Shown here: positions 1-5,255 of the stretch, piece after piece
How the letters are laid out: the number at the start of each line of letters is the position of its first letter
How positions within the stretch are numbered: position 1 is the first letter of the stretch
NCBI GenBank assembly: GCA_030148045.1
Contig: JASBUE010000122.1
Location: forward strand, 1-5,255
Length of the DNA: 5,255 nt
Direction: 5' to 3'
From: Candidatus Tenderia sp.
Lineage (GTDB): Bacteria; Pseudomonadota; Gammaproteobacteria; Tenderiales; Tenderiaceae
Notes under the pieces: generated by a model
What the model was told of the DNA's origin: nothing
Seen by the model: the letters and a program-made list of their open reading frames with translations, nothing else
The model's database searches: none
Position numbers and translations under genes: made by a program

Positions 1-5
1 AAGGC

Positions 6-45
6 ATCAAAACGCCGCTGTAGCCATCCTACAGCAAGTTTTGAT
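6..45. terminator. Two-tier hairpin, candidate bidirectional Rho-independent terminator
   Basis: An outer 8-bp stem (ATCAAAAC at 6-13 with GTTTTGAT at 38-45) encloses a small internal loop (14-16 against 36-37). An inner 7-bp stem follows (GCTGTAG at 17-23 with CTACAGC at 29-35) with a 5-nt loop. The A-tract and T-tract face each other across a stronger core stem, the usual shape of a terminator that works in both directions: each strand has TTTT just after the inner stem. It could end the leftward operon or a rightward gene ending just outside the window. The T-tract is only 4 long and is separated from the inner stem by a few bases, so the call is tentative. It could also be a REP-type palindrome. 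Confidence 0.4.
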
Positions 46-96
46 AACGCAGTCTGTGGGTGAGCACGCAACGGCCTCTCTTTTATTAATCAATCG

Positions 97-203
97 GTTA
101 GGGGCTTCAAGCATGCCCGTGCTCAGCGTTGTGGCGCTTGCGAAGGGCTAGGCCATTAACTGCGCGCCACGCCTTGATCACGGACATGCTTGAAACCCTG
201 AAC
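97..203. repeat. 107-nt long imperfect inverted repeat (long hairpin)
   Basis: The left arm 97-137 is complementary to the right arm 203-164. The paired blocks are 97-99/203-201, 102-104/198-196, 106-115/194-185 (10 bp perfect, TTCAAGCATG), 117-121/183-179, 123-125/177-175 and 131-137/170-164 (GTGGCGC). About 32 of 41 positions match, with one single-base gap. The loop 138-163 is 26 nt and contains GGC-TAG-GCC. The ends read GTT...AAC, the opposite order to an integron attC site (AAC...GTT). Candidates are a decayed miniature inverted-repeat element, a structured non-coding RNA, or a 3'-end stabilising hairpin; I recognise no family. Confidence 0.75.
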
Positions 204-219
204 ACGGCATATTAGATTG

Positions 220-239
220 CCGGGTTAATAGTTACCCGG
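220..239. repeat. Perfect 6-bp GC-rich palindrome
   Basis: CCGGGT at 220-225 pairs with ACCCGG at 234-239 around an 8-nt AT-rich loop. No T-run follows on either strand, so it is not a canonical intrinsic terminator. It could be a stem in the 3' untranslated part of the leftward transcript or an operator-like site; nothing in the sequence decides which. Confidence 0.45.
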
Positions 240-255
240 GCGACGGGCGGGGAAA

Positions 256-283
256 CGGCAATGCCGACCGCGGCATGGCGGTC
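256..283. repeat. Overlapping, mutually exclusive hairpins
   Basis: ATGCCG at 261-266 pairs with CGGCAT at 271-276 around a 4-nt loop. The overlapping GACCGC at 266-271 pairs instead with GCGGTC at 278-283 around a 6-nt loop. A third, weaker stem is CGGC 256-259 with GCCG 263-266. The first two cannot form together. They lie 40-67 nt past the stop codon of the DUF2452 gene on the leftward transcript. No T-tract follows, so this is either 3'-end structure or a chance product of GC-rich sequence. Confidence 0.4.
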
Positions 284-322
284 AGCAGGGCTCAGGGGCT
301 CATCCGATGGTATGACGCCCGC

Positions 323-814
323 TTATGAGCGCTCTTCCAGCAGGCGCCGCACCAGTTCGCGGCTGTCGTCGGGCGTATCGACCTGGTCGGCCGGCGTCCA
401 GGACCTGTCGTTTTCGAGCCGGTAGCTGCCCTGGAACTCGTGCGGCACCCGCCCGCCCCAGTCGGCCGGCCCGAGCATGGAAAAATAACCGGAACCGTCG
501 GCGCGCCGGTAAAGGTGGTAGGTGCGGCCCGGGATGCGCTTGAAATTGCACTGGGCGCGGTGCAGCGCCTGATCGCGCCGGGCCGACTCCAGCGCCGCGC
601 GCGCCTCCTGCTGCAAATGGCGGATCTGGTCTGCGATCACCTGCAGCTTGGCCGAGACACGGGTGTTGATATGGCTGTCCGCCGTGCTGATCTGTTGCGC
701 CAGATCCACCAGATCGATGCTGGCGCCGAGGCGGCTCACCGGATAGGGGGCGGAACGGGCGTGGCCCGGGTGCAGCTCGCCCTTGCCTTGGTGTTTTTTG
801 TAATCACTACTCAT
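323..814 (-). CDS. DUF2452 family protein (C1orf50-like), function unknown
   Basis: A 163-residue soluble protein with no signal peptide or membrane segment. I place it in DUF2452, whose eukaryotic members include C1orf50, from the order of conserved blocks. These are PYPVSRL (23-29), a long charged helix, possibly coiled coil, covering about 33-88 (IDLVDLA, then AKLQVIADQIRHLQ), HRAQCNFKRIPG (85-96) with YHLYRR, YFSMLGPADWG (110-120), and GSYRLENDRSWTP (129-141). The family has no established biochemical role, so none is assigned. The single cysteine (C89) sits in the best-conserved block. Start: ATG at 814, with only a weak ribosome site (GAG about 12 nt upstream). It lies 48 nt after the methyltransferase stop in an AT-rich gap with a 7-T run, and is probably the last gene of that transcript. 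The C-terminal ~20 residues are charged and variable. Confidence 0.88.
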   Translation of the reverse strand: MSSDYKKHQGKGELHPGHARSAPYPVSRLGASIDLVDLAQQISTADSHINTRVSAKLQVIADQIRHLQQEARAALESARRDQALHRAQCNFKRIPGRTYHLYRRADGSGYFSMLGPADWGGRVPHEFQGSYRLENDRSWTPADQVDTPDDSRELVRRLLEERS

Positions 815-862
815 ATTGCATATAAACTCAAAAAAACCATCCCATTTAGCCTAACATACGGT

Positions 863-2254
863 TCACCCCAGCCGTAACGGACCGATCTGCCGCTGCAAGG
901 GGCCGAAATAGAGCTGCAACCACTCGGCCTGCCGCTGCAGATCATCCCCCGGCACCGGGCGGCCCTGATAGTTCAGCTTGGCGGCATTACCCAGCCGTGC
1001 CTGCAGCCGCCGCCAATGATCCGGCTCGACGGCTTGGGATGCATCAAGCAACTCATGGCCCGGATATTCCCCCAGGGTCAGCCCGGGCAGTTCACGGCCG
1101 CCCCTGGCGACACGCGGCCCCACTTCACTGCGCAGTGCGGTGAGCAAGTCGGCCGCCGAGCAGTTTGCTCCCCTCAAAATGCTGTCGGCATGGCGCAGGC
1201 CCTGACCCAGCTGCCAATAGATCCCCGACGGCAGATACCACTCCTGGGGCGGCTGGATGTCACGCTCACCGGGTGCTTCGGGTTGCGGCACCGGTGACAC
1301 CATTCCCGTGGCCTTGCCTTCGCCACGCCTGCAAAACCACCACACCGGATTGCTGTTCAACTCCAGTACGTCATCCAATACCTGCAATCGTTCCCAGGCG
1401 CTGAGGACGGCTGTGGCGGGCAACAGTTCGGTGAGAAATTCGGCCCGCGCGTAGGCCGGTTGGGTTTCGCCCAGCCACTCCAACCCGGCGGCTTCACTGG
1501 CCTGTTGCCATTGCAGCGGCGTCAGCGGCCGTTCGCAGGCATGGAAGAAGGCATCCACCAGGCCGGCGGTGGTGCCGGTTTCTCCGTGGGCCTCGAAACA
1601 GCTGCGCAGGGGATGGGGCCGGGGCAGCCCGTCGATTACTTCAAGGGCGCGACGTTTCAGGCGCGGCGTATCGGGATTCAGCCCGTGCCAGCGCAACCAG
1701 GCGCCGGTCTGGCGCAGCCAGAAGCGGCTCATGGCCGGATAGCTGACCATGCGCAGCACCCCGCCCGGCTTCAGTAGTCCGGCCAAGTGTTGCAGGGTGG
1801 CGGCGGGTTGTTCGGTGTGGTGCAGCAGGTTGTTGGCGAGAATGTAATCGAAGCCCTCGCCATCATGCCAGTAGCGCACGTCCGCTTCCACTGTGCGCAG
1901 CGGCGCCATCCGCCGCCCCCGCAACGGCGCCAGGTGGAGCAGATCCCGGCTCCGGGCCCAGCGCAGGCGGCGCCGTAGGATTACGAGTGAACGATGACTG
2001 ATATCCAGGGCGATAACTTCTCCTGCCTGGGGATGGGCCTGGGCCACCACCAGTGACTCCAGGGTGCCGCAACCGGCCACCAGGATGCGGATGCCATGAT
2101 GGCTCGCCGGCGTGATGGGGGCCAACCGCTTATCCCGCGCCAGCGCCACGGCGCGCTCGTATTGCAGCCCTTTACCCTGCCCCCGGCGCGGCAGGGCCAG
2201 GGCGTTGACGGGGGGATAGGGAAAACGTTCGTACTGCGCCTTGACCGGTTCCAT
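863..2254 (-). CDS. Class I SAM-dependent methyltransferase with unassigned C-terminal domain
   Basis: 463 residues, cytosolic. The N-terminal QYERFPYPP (7-15) resembles the lead-in seen in some bacterial methyltransferases. The Rossmann fold follows: motif I ILVAGCGT (57-64, SAM-binding glycines), the acidic ribose-binding strand end IALDIS (D84), motif II region DYILANNLLHH (136-146), and LLKPGGVLRMVSY (160-172). A helical segment runs to about 300 and ends in NPVWWFCRR (302-310). A Pro/Glu-rich linker (about 311-340) then joins a C-terminal domain (about 340-463) that I do not recognise, with WQLGQGLRHADSIL (347-360) and a Trp/Tyr-rich end. The substrate cannot be read from sequence; RNA, protein or a small molecule are all possible. 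The ATG lies 1 nt after the stop of the upstream MBL gene (TGA-G-ATG), with no strong ribosome site of its own, which points to translational coupling. Confidence 0.87.
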   Translation of the reverse strand: MEPVKAQYERFPYPPVNALALPRRGQGKGLQYERAVALARDKRLAPITPASHHGIRILVAGCGTLESLVVAQAHPQAGEVIALDISHRSLVILRRRLRWARSRDLLHLAPLRGRRMAPLRTVEADVRYWHDGEGFDYILANNLLHHTEQPAATLQHLAGLLKPGGVLRMVSYPAMSRFWLRQTGAWLRWHGLNPDTPRLKRRALEVIDGLPRPHPLRSCFEAHGETGTTAGLVDAFFHACERPLTPLQWQQASEAAGLEWLGETQPAYARAEFLTELLPATAVLSAWERLQVLDDVLELNSNPVWWFCRRGEGKATGMVSPVPQPEAPGERDIQPPQEWYLPSGIYWQLGQGLRHADSILRGANCSAADLLTALRSEVGPRVARGGRELPGLTLGEYPGHELLDASQAVEPDHWRRLQARLGNAAKLNYQGRPVPGDDLQRQAEWLQLYFGPLQRQIGPLRLG

Positions 2255-2255
2255 C

Positions 2256-3665
2256 TCAGGCCGGCTTCATATGCACCAGATCGAGTGTGTCGCCCGGCGC
2301 CGGGGTAAAGACCTTGTGGGCGCCCAGCGCCCGGATCTGCTCAGCCAGGGGGGCGATCGCCGCCGCTTCGCCGTGCACCAGGGCGATGGGCGGATGGCCG
2401 TCGAAATGGCCGTACCAGGCGAGCAGCCCGTCGCGGTCGGCGTGGGCCGAGAAGCCGCCGATGGTGTGCACCTTGGCGGCGACGGCGACCGTCTCGCCCC
2501 ACAGGCTGATCTCCTCGGCGCCGTCCACCAGCTGGCGTCCCAGAGTGCCGCGGGCCTGGAAGCCGACAATCAGCACATGGCAGTTTTCGCGCCAGATATT
2601 GTGCTTGAAATGGTGCTTGATGCGCCCGCCCGTGCACATGCCGCTGCCGGCGATGACGATGGCGCCGCTGCGGATGCGGTTGATGCCCATGGAATCCTCG
2701 GCCGTGCGGCTGAGGTGCAGGTTGGGCAGCATGAAGGGATTGCCGTTCTTCTGCTGCAACGCCTGGGTTTCGCGATTATAGAGATTACGGTGGTGCACAT
2801 AGGCCTCGGTGGCCTCGATGGCCATGGGGCTGTCGAGAAAGACCGACCAGCGCTCCAATTGCCATTTGTCGTAATTGAGATTGAAGGCGTAAAGCAGCTC
2901 CTGGGTGCGCCCTACGGCGAAGGCCGGGATCATGACGATACCCTTGTCATGGCGGGCATTGAGAAGCACCTCTTCCAGCTCGGACCAAGTCTCATCCCAG
3001 GAACGGTGATCGCGGTCGCCATAGGTGCTTTCCATCAGCACCAGGTCCGCCGCCTTGATCAAGGCGGGATCTTTCAGGATCGGCGCACCGCGGTGGCCCA
3101 GGTCGCCGCTGAAGACCAGCGTGCGGGTCACGCCGTTGTCGCTGAGCCACATCTCGACGACGCTGGAGCCGAGGATATGGCCGGCGTCGCGGAAGCGGAT
3201 CTGCACACCGGGCAGGATTTCCGTTTCGACATCGTAATCCAGCGGCACAAACTGGTCCATCACCGCCTCGGCCTCGGCCAAGGTGTAGAGTGGTTCCAGC
3301 AACGGCTGGCGTTTGCGCTGGCGCTTGCGGTTCTCCCATTCCACCTCTTTTTCATTGAGATAGCCTGAGTCCTTCAGCAGGATGCGGCACAGGTCGGCAC
3401 TGGCGTGCTGGGTATAGATGGGGCCGCTGTAACCGGCCTTGGCCAGCAGGGGCAGGCGCCCCGAGTGGTCGAGATGGGAATGGCTCAACACCACCGCATC
3501 GAGGGCGGCGGCGTCGAAGGGAAAGGGCTTGCGATTACGTGCCTCGTCTTCAAACGCGCCCTGGATCAGGCCGCATTCCACCAGCACCGTTTTGCCGCCC
3601 GCGCGCAGCAGGTAACAGGAACCGGTGACCTCTTGCGCCGCACCTAAAAACTGAAGCTGTAACAC
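2256..3665 (-). CDS. Beta-CASP metallo-beta-lactamase fold hydrolase, probable RNA nuclease
   Basis: 469 residues from the GTG start, cytosolic. The MBL domain shows LGAAQEVTGSCYLL (7-20), the metal motif HSHLDH (H62, H64, D66, H67), DAGHILGSS (H163) and FSGDLGHRG (D188). The beta-CASP part shows ESTYGDRDH (E212, motif A), PAFAVGRTQELL (247-258), DSPMA (278-282), AGSGMCTGGRIKHH (339-352, motif B histidine), GFQARGTLGRQL (368-379), GGFSAHAD (H408, motif C) and VHGE (430-433). All zinc ligands are present, so it should be active. Its relatives process or degrade RNA (CPSF73/RNase J superfamily, MBL-fold RNA-specificity type); the exact substrate is inferred, not seen. A TTG at 3707 would add 14 residues that lack family resemblance and have no ribosome site. 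GTG at 3665 has AAGGAG 6 nt upstream and begins right at the first conserved strand. The downstream methyltransferase starts 1 nt after its stop. Confidence 0.93.
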   Translation of the reverse strand: MLQLQFLGAAQEVTGSCYLLRAGGKTVLVECGLIQGAFEDEARNRKPFPFDAAALDAVVLSHSHLDHSGRLPLLAKAGYSGPIYTQHASADLCRILLKDSGYLNEKEVEWENRKRQRKRQPLLEPLYTLAEAEAVMDQFVPLDYDVETEILPGVQIRFRDAGHILGSSVVEMWLSDNGVTRTLVFSGDLGHRGAPILKDPALIKAADLVLMESTYGDRDHRSWDETWSELEEVLLNARHDKGIVMIPAFAVGRTQELLYAFNLNYDKWQLERWSVFLDSPMAIEATEAYVHHRNLYNRETQALQQKNGNPFMLPNLHLSRTAEDSMGINRIRSGAIVIAGSGMCTGGRIKHHFKHNIWRENCHVLIVGFQARGTLGRQLVDGAEEISLWGETVAVAAKVHTIGGFSAHADRDGLLAWYGHFDGHPPIALVHGEAAAIAPLAEQIRALGAHKVFTPAPGDTLDLVHMKPA

Positions 3666-3671
3666 GACCGA

Positions 3672-3677
3672 CTCCTT
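3672..3677 (-). promoter_or_regulatory. Shine-Dalgarno that fixes the GTG start of the MBL gene
   Basis: AAGGAG on the minus strand, followed by a 6-nt spacer and GTG at 3665-3663. The alternative TTG at 3705-3707 has no purine-rich site in front of it; the sequence there is pyrimidine-rich. This is the main reason for choosing the shorter protein. Confidence 0.8.
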
Positions 3678-3696
3678 ATACAAACACCATGGAGCC

Positions 3697-3725
3697 AGTA
3701 TATGCAAATTGTATGGAGGAGTCTT
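3697..3725 (-). promoter_or_regulatory. Weak candidate sigma-70 promoter for the MBL gene
   Basis: On the minus strand, a -10 hexamer TATACT (3702-3697, 5 of 6 to consensus) lies 17 nt from a poor -35 AAGACT (3725-3720, GAC core only). It sits in the 78-nt gap between the glycosyltransferase stop and the MBL start, placing transcription initiation near 3690, about 25 nt before the GTG. If real, it would let the MBL, methyltransferase and DUF2452 genes be expressed apart from the lipid genes upstream. The -35 match is weak, so this is only a candidate. Confidence 0.3.
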
Positions 3726-3743
3726 GCGCCGATACCGCCGTCT

Positions 3744-4934
3744 TCAGATCACAGACCTGCCCGCCGCGGCCGTCCGCTTCAGCCGCGTTGAAAACAGTGC
3801 CTCGTAGACCGCCACCTTGCGCGCCGCCATTCGACTGATGGACCACTCCTGCACATACTCCAGGGCCGCCTGCGACAGGGCACGACGCGCCTTGTCATCG
3901 CGCAGCAGCCTCAGCACCTTAGTACTGAAGTCATCTTCGTTCTCTTGCGCAATCGATACGCCGCGACCGTCGCACAATACCGTCTTCGTCCCCAATACAG
4001 CGGTAGAAACCACCGGCGTGCCCAGGGCCATGGCCTCGAGCAGCACCAGCCCCTGGGTCTCGGTGCGCGATGCGAACACGAACAGGTCGGCGGCGCGGTA
4101 GCAATCCAGCAATTGAGCGGCGCGATCCAGATAGCCGACAAAGACTACGTTGTCGCTCAGACCCTCGCGCTCCACCCAGCGCCAGGCCCAGTGTTCCGCC
4201 GGTCCTTCGCCGGCCATAACGAACAGCAGTTCGGGCATAGCGCGGATCGCCCGCTGCATGGCGCGCAGGAGAAAGGCGATATTTTTCTCGTGCGCCATGC
4301 GCCCGACGTAGAGGGCCAGCGGCCGGTCGGGATCGATGCCGTGGACCTGCCGGAAGCGCGCGCAGTCACCGCCGCTGAACCGCTCCAGCTCCAGGCCGGT
4401 GGGCACGATGGTGATGGGTGTTTTCACACCGTAACGGCGCAGGGCCTGCTCGATGGGCGCCGAGGGTACCACCACGTGATTGACGCTGTTGCATTGCGAC
4501 GTGGAAAAACGCCGCGCCACAAGGCGCAGCCAGGGGCGGGGCAGGTAGGCGACGTAGTTGTAGAGATATTCTTCGAAATAGGTGTGGTAGGTCTCCACCA
4601 GCGGCAGTTTCAGCTGCCGCGCCAGTTTCAGGCCCAGATAATGGGCCACGAAAGGGGTCTGGATATGGACCAGGTCGTATTCGCATTTGGCCAGCAGGTC
4701 GATGCGCTCCATCACCCAACCCGGCTTAAGCATGCGGTCTTCCGGATCGACGATCACCTTGCGCGAGGGTACGCGCAACAGCTCCAGCTCATCGGCGTGT
4801 TCGGCACCGTAATCGGGAGCAATCAGCGCGACCGCATGCCCCTGGCGTTGCAGCTCGCGGGCGAAACTCTGGATCGAGGTGGAGACGCCGTTGACACGGG
4901 GGAAATAGACATCCGAGACCATCAGGATACGCAT
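3744..4934 (-). CDS. GT4 family glycosyltransferase, probable diacylglycerol glycosyltransferase (Agt-like)
   Basis: 396 residues, a full-length GT-B enzyme. The N-terminal Rossmann half opens with RILMVSDVYFPRVNGVSTSI (2-21), whose V-N-G-V loop is typical of GT4 acceptor-side domains, and carries VHIQTPF (89-95) and ETYHTYFEEY (114-123). The C-terminal donor half has LYVGRMAHEKN (208-218; R212 and K217 expected to bind the sugar-nucleotide diphosphate), VMAGEGP (239-245) and the E-x7-E signature ETQGLVLLE (E292, E300) followed by AMALGTPVVS. The YHT...EEY and VPTG pattern resembles 1,2-diacylglycerol 3-glucosyltransferases. Retaining transfer from a UDP-sugar at the inner membrane is inferred. 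The partner 24 nt upstream is a PlcP-like phosphoesterase, which fits glycolipid synthesis from diacylglycerol. Start: ATG at 4934 with GAGG 6 nt upstream. A role in another glycan pathway is not excluded. Confidence 0.9.
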   Translation of the reverse strand: MRILMVSDVYFPRVNGVSTSIQSFARELQRQGHAVALIAPDYGAEHADELELLRVPSRKVIVDPEDRMLKPGWVMERIDLLAKCEYDLVHIQTPFVAHYLGLKLARQLKLPLVETYHTYFEEYLYNYVAYLPRPWLRLVARRFSTSQCNSVNHVVVPSAPIEQALRRYGVKTPITIVPTGLELERFSGGDCARFRQVHGIDPDRPLALYVGRMAHEKNIAFLLRAMQRAIRAMPELLFVMAGEGPAEHWAWRWVEREGLSDNVVFVGYLDRAAQLLDCYRAADLFVFASRTETQGLVLLEAMALGTPVVSTAVLGTKTVLCDGRGVSIAQENEDDFSTKVLRLLRDDKARRALSQAALEYVQEWSISRMAARKVAVYEALFSTRLKRTAAAGRSVI

Positions 4935-4958
4935 GGCGGGCCTCGCTCCAGCATTGCC

Positions 4959-5255
4959 TCAACCGGCACAGACCACCTGCACATGCTTCAGGGCGTGTTT
5001 TTCGTCGGCCCAGTGGAGCAACTGCAAACTGCCGTCATGGTGCTCCACCAGGGCGGTGCAAGTCTCCACCCAGTCGCCGTCGTTGCAGTACAGCACCTCG
5101 TCGATATAGGTCAGCTCGGGGCGGTGCAGGTGACCGCACACCAAGCCGTCCACGCCACGGCGTTTGGCCTCCTTGGCCACGATCCTCTCGAAGCGCCCGA
5201 TGTACTCGCGCGCGTTTTTGACCCGCTGTTTCAGATAGGAGGCCAGCGACCAGTA
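4959..5255 (-). CDS. Calcineurin-like metallophosphoesterase, PlcP / UDP-diacylglucosamine hydrolase type (C-terminal part)
   Basis: The open frame runs from the right window edge to a TGA at 4961-4959, giving the last ~98 residues; the start and the N-terminal metal motifs lie outside. It continues upstream of an internal GTG at 5180 that could be mistaken for a start. The visible part has an amphipathic charged stretch (YWSLASYLKQRVKNAREYIG at the edge), then DGLVCGHLHRPE containing the metal-binding G-H-x-H motif, and LYCNDGDWVETCTALVEH near the end. This pattern matches the phosphoesterases annotated as UDP-2,3-diacylglucosamine hydrolase, which include PlcP, the phospholipase C-like enzyme that yields diacylglycerol during phosphate limitation. 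Its GT4 neighbour, 24 nt downstream, favours PlcP over a lipid A enzyme (LpxH); with most of the protein missing, LpxH-like function stays possible. Confidence 0.85.
   Translation of the reverse strand, partial: YWSLASYLKQRVKNAREYIGRFERIVAKEAKRRGVDGLVCGHLHRPELTYIDEVLYCNDGDWVETCTALVEHHDGSLQLLHWADEKHALKHVQVVCAG

Larger units (their letters stand above)
1..322. other. Intergenic region rich in inverted repeats, no convincing gene
   Basis: These bases lie downstream of the DUF2452 stop codon and reach the left window edge. GC is roughly half over the first ~240 bases, visibly lower than in the genes. The longest open stretch that I checked, in plus frame 2 from the edge to a TAG at 149-151, gives a peptide I do not recognise and has no start context, so I do not call it coding. 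The region is dominated by palindromic structure at 6-45, 97-203, 220-239 and 256-283, each listed separately. No tRNA-like cloverleaf or IS gene is visible. It probably holds the 3' end of the leftward operon and possibly the terminator of whatever lies to the left. Confidence 0.7.

Noticed and set aside
29..67. Minus-strand 12-residue mini-ORF (GTG at 67) with GAGAGG 7 nt upstream, ending inside the 6-45 hairpin
   Set aside because: It resembles a leader peptide with an attenuator, but it is very short, has no run of regulatory codons, and the downstream gene is outside the window. Chance is the simpler explanation.
2..151. Plus-frame 2 open stretch from the window edge to TAG at 149-151, possible C-terminus of a gene
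   Set aside because: Only 49 codons, no recognisable motif, and it runs through the left arm of the inverted repeat. Without the sequence to the left it cannot be supported.
97..203. Integron attC site
   Set aside because: The ends read GTT...AAC from left to right on both strands, the reverse of the AAC...GTT order needed for an attC site, and no cassette or integrase is present.
190..218. Plus-strand TTGAAA - 17 nt - TAGATT, promoter-like
   Set aside because: The -35 is good, but the -10 matches only 4 of 6 and it would drive antisense into the DUF2452 gene. It also overlaps the right arm of the inverted repeat, which explains the TTGAAA.
440..877. Plus-strand open frame of 145 codons opposite the DUF2452 gene
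   Set aside because: It is antisense to a recognised conserved protein and has no family resemblance; a shadow frame.
2241..3368. Long plus-strand open frame (375 codons) opposite the MBL gene
   Set aside because: It lies entirely antisense to a gene with all catalytic motifs intact. The translation is low-complexity and matches nothing I know. Antisense open frames are common in GC-rich DNA.

Overview
The window is compact, GC-rich bacterial chromosome. All five genes are on the minus strand, so it reads from right to left. The gene content (a PlcP/LpxH-like metallophosphoesterase followed by a GT4 glycosyltransferase, then a beta-CASP metallo-beta-lactamase protein, a SAM methyltransferase and a DUF2452 protein) and the codon use suggest a GC-rich proteobacterium, probably a gammaproteobacterium. 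That placement is inference, not proof. I see no tRNA, rRNA, CRISPR array or transposase gene.

Layout in transcription order. (1) 5255-4959: the C-terminal ~98 residues of a calcineurin-like phosphoesterase of the PlcP / UDP-2,3-diacylglucosamine hydrolase type, cut by the window edge. (2) 4934-3744: a complete GT4 glycosyltransferase, 24 nt downstream. Together (1) and (2) look like the phospholipid-to-glycolipid remodelling pair PlcP-Agt: one enzyme removes the phosphorylated headgroup to give diacylglycerol, and the other glycosylates it, as in phosphate-starved bacteria. (3) After a 78-nt gap with a weak candidate promoter, 3665-2256: a beta-CASP MBL hydrolase, probably an RNA nuclease. 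Its best start is a GTG with a strong Shine-Dalgarno, not the upstream TTG. (4) 2254-863: a class I SAM methyltransferase with an unassigned C-terminal domain, starting 1 nt after the MBL stop, so probably translationally coupled. (5) 814-323: a DUF2452 protein, the bacterial counterpart of the eukaryotic C1orf50 family, function unknown.

The left 322 bases hold no convincing gene. They are poorer in GC than the coding part and contain several inverted repeats: a 40-nt two-tier hairpin at 6-45 that could be a bidirectional terminator, a 107-nt imperfect inverted repeat at 97-203, a perfect 6-bp palindrome at 220-239, and two mutually exclusive hairpins at 256-283. The 107-nt repeat is the least explained element here; it could be a decayed miniature inverted-repeat element or a structured RNA.

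The genes form two plausible functional blocks: membrane lipid remodelling (right) and a nuclease-methyltransferase-DUF2452 set (centre to left). Whether they are one transcript or two cannot be settled from the sequence alone.
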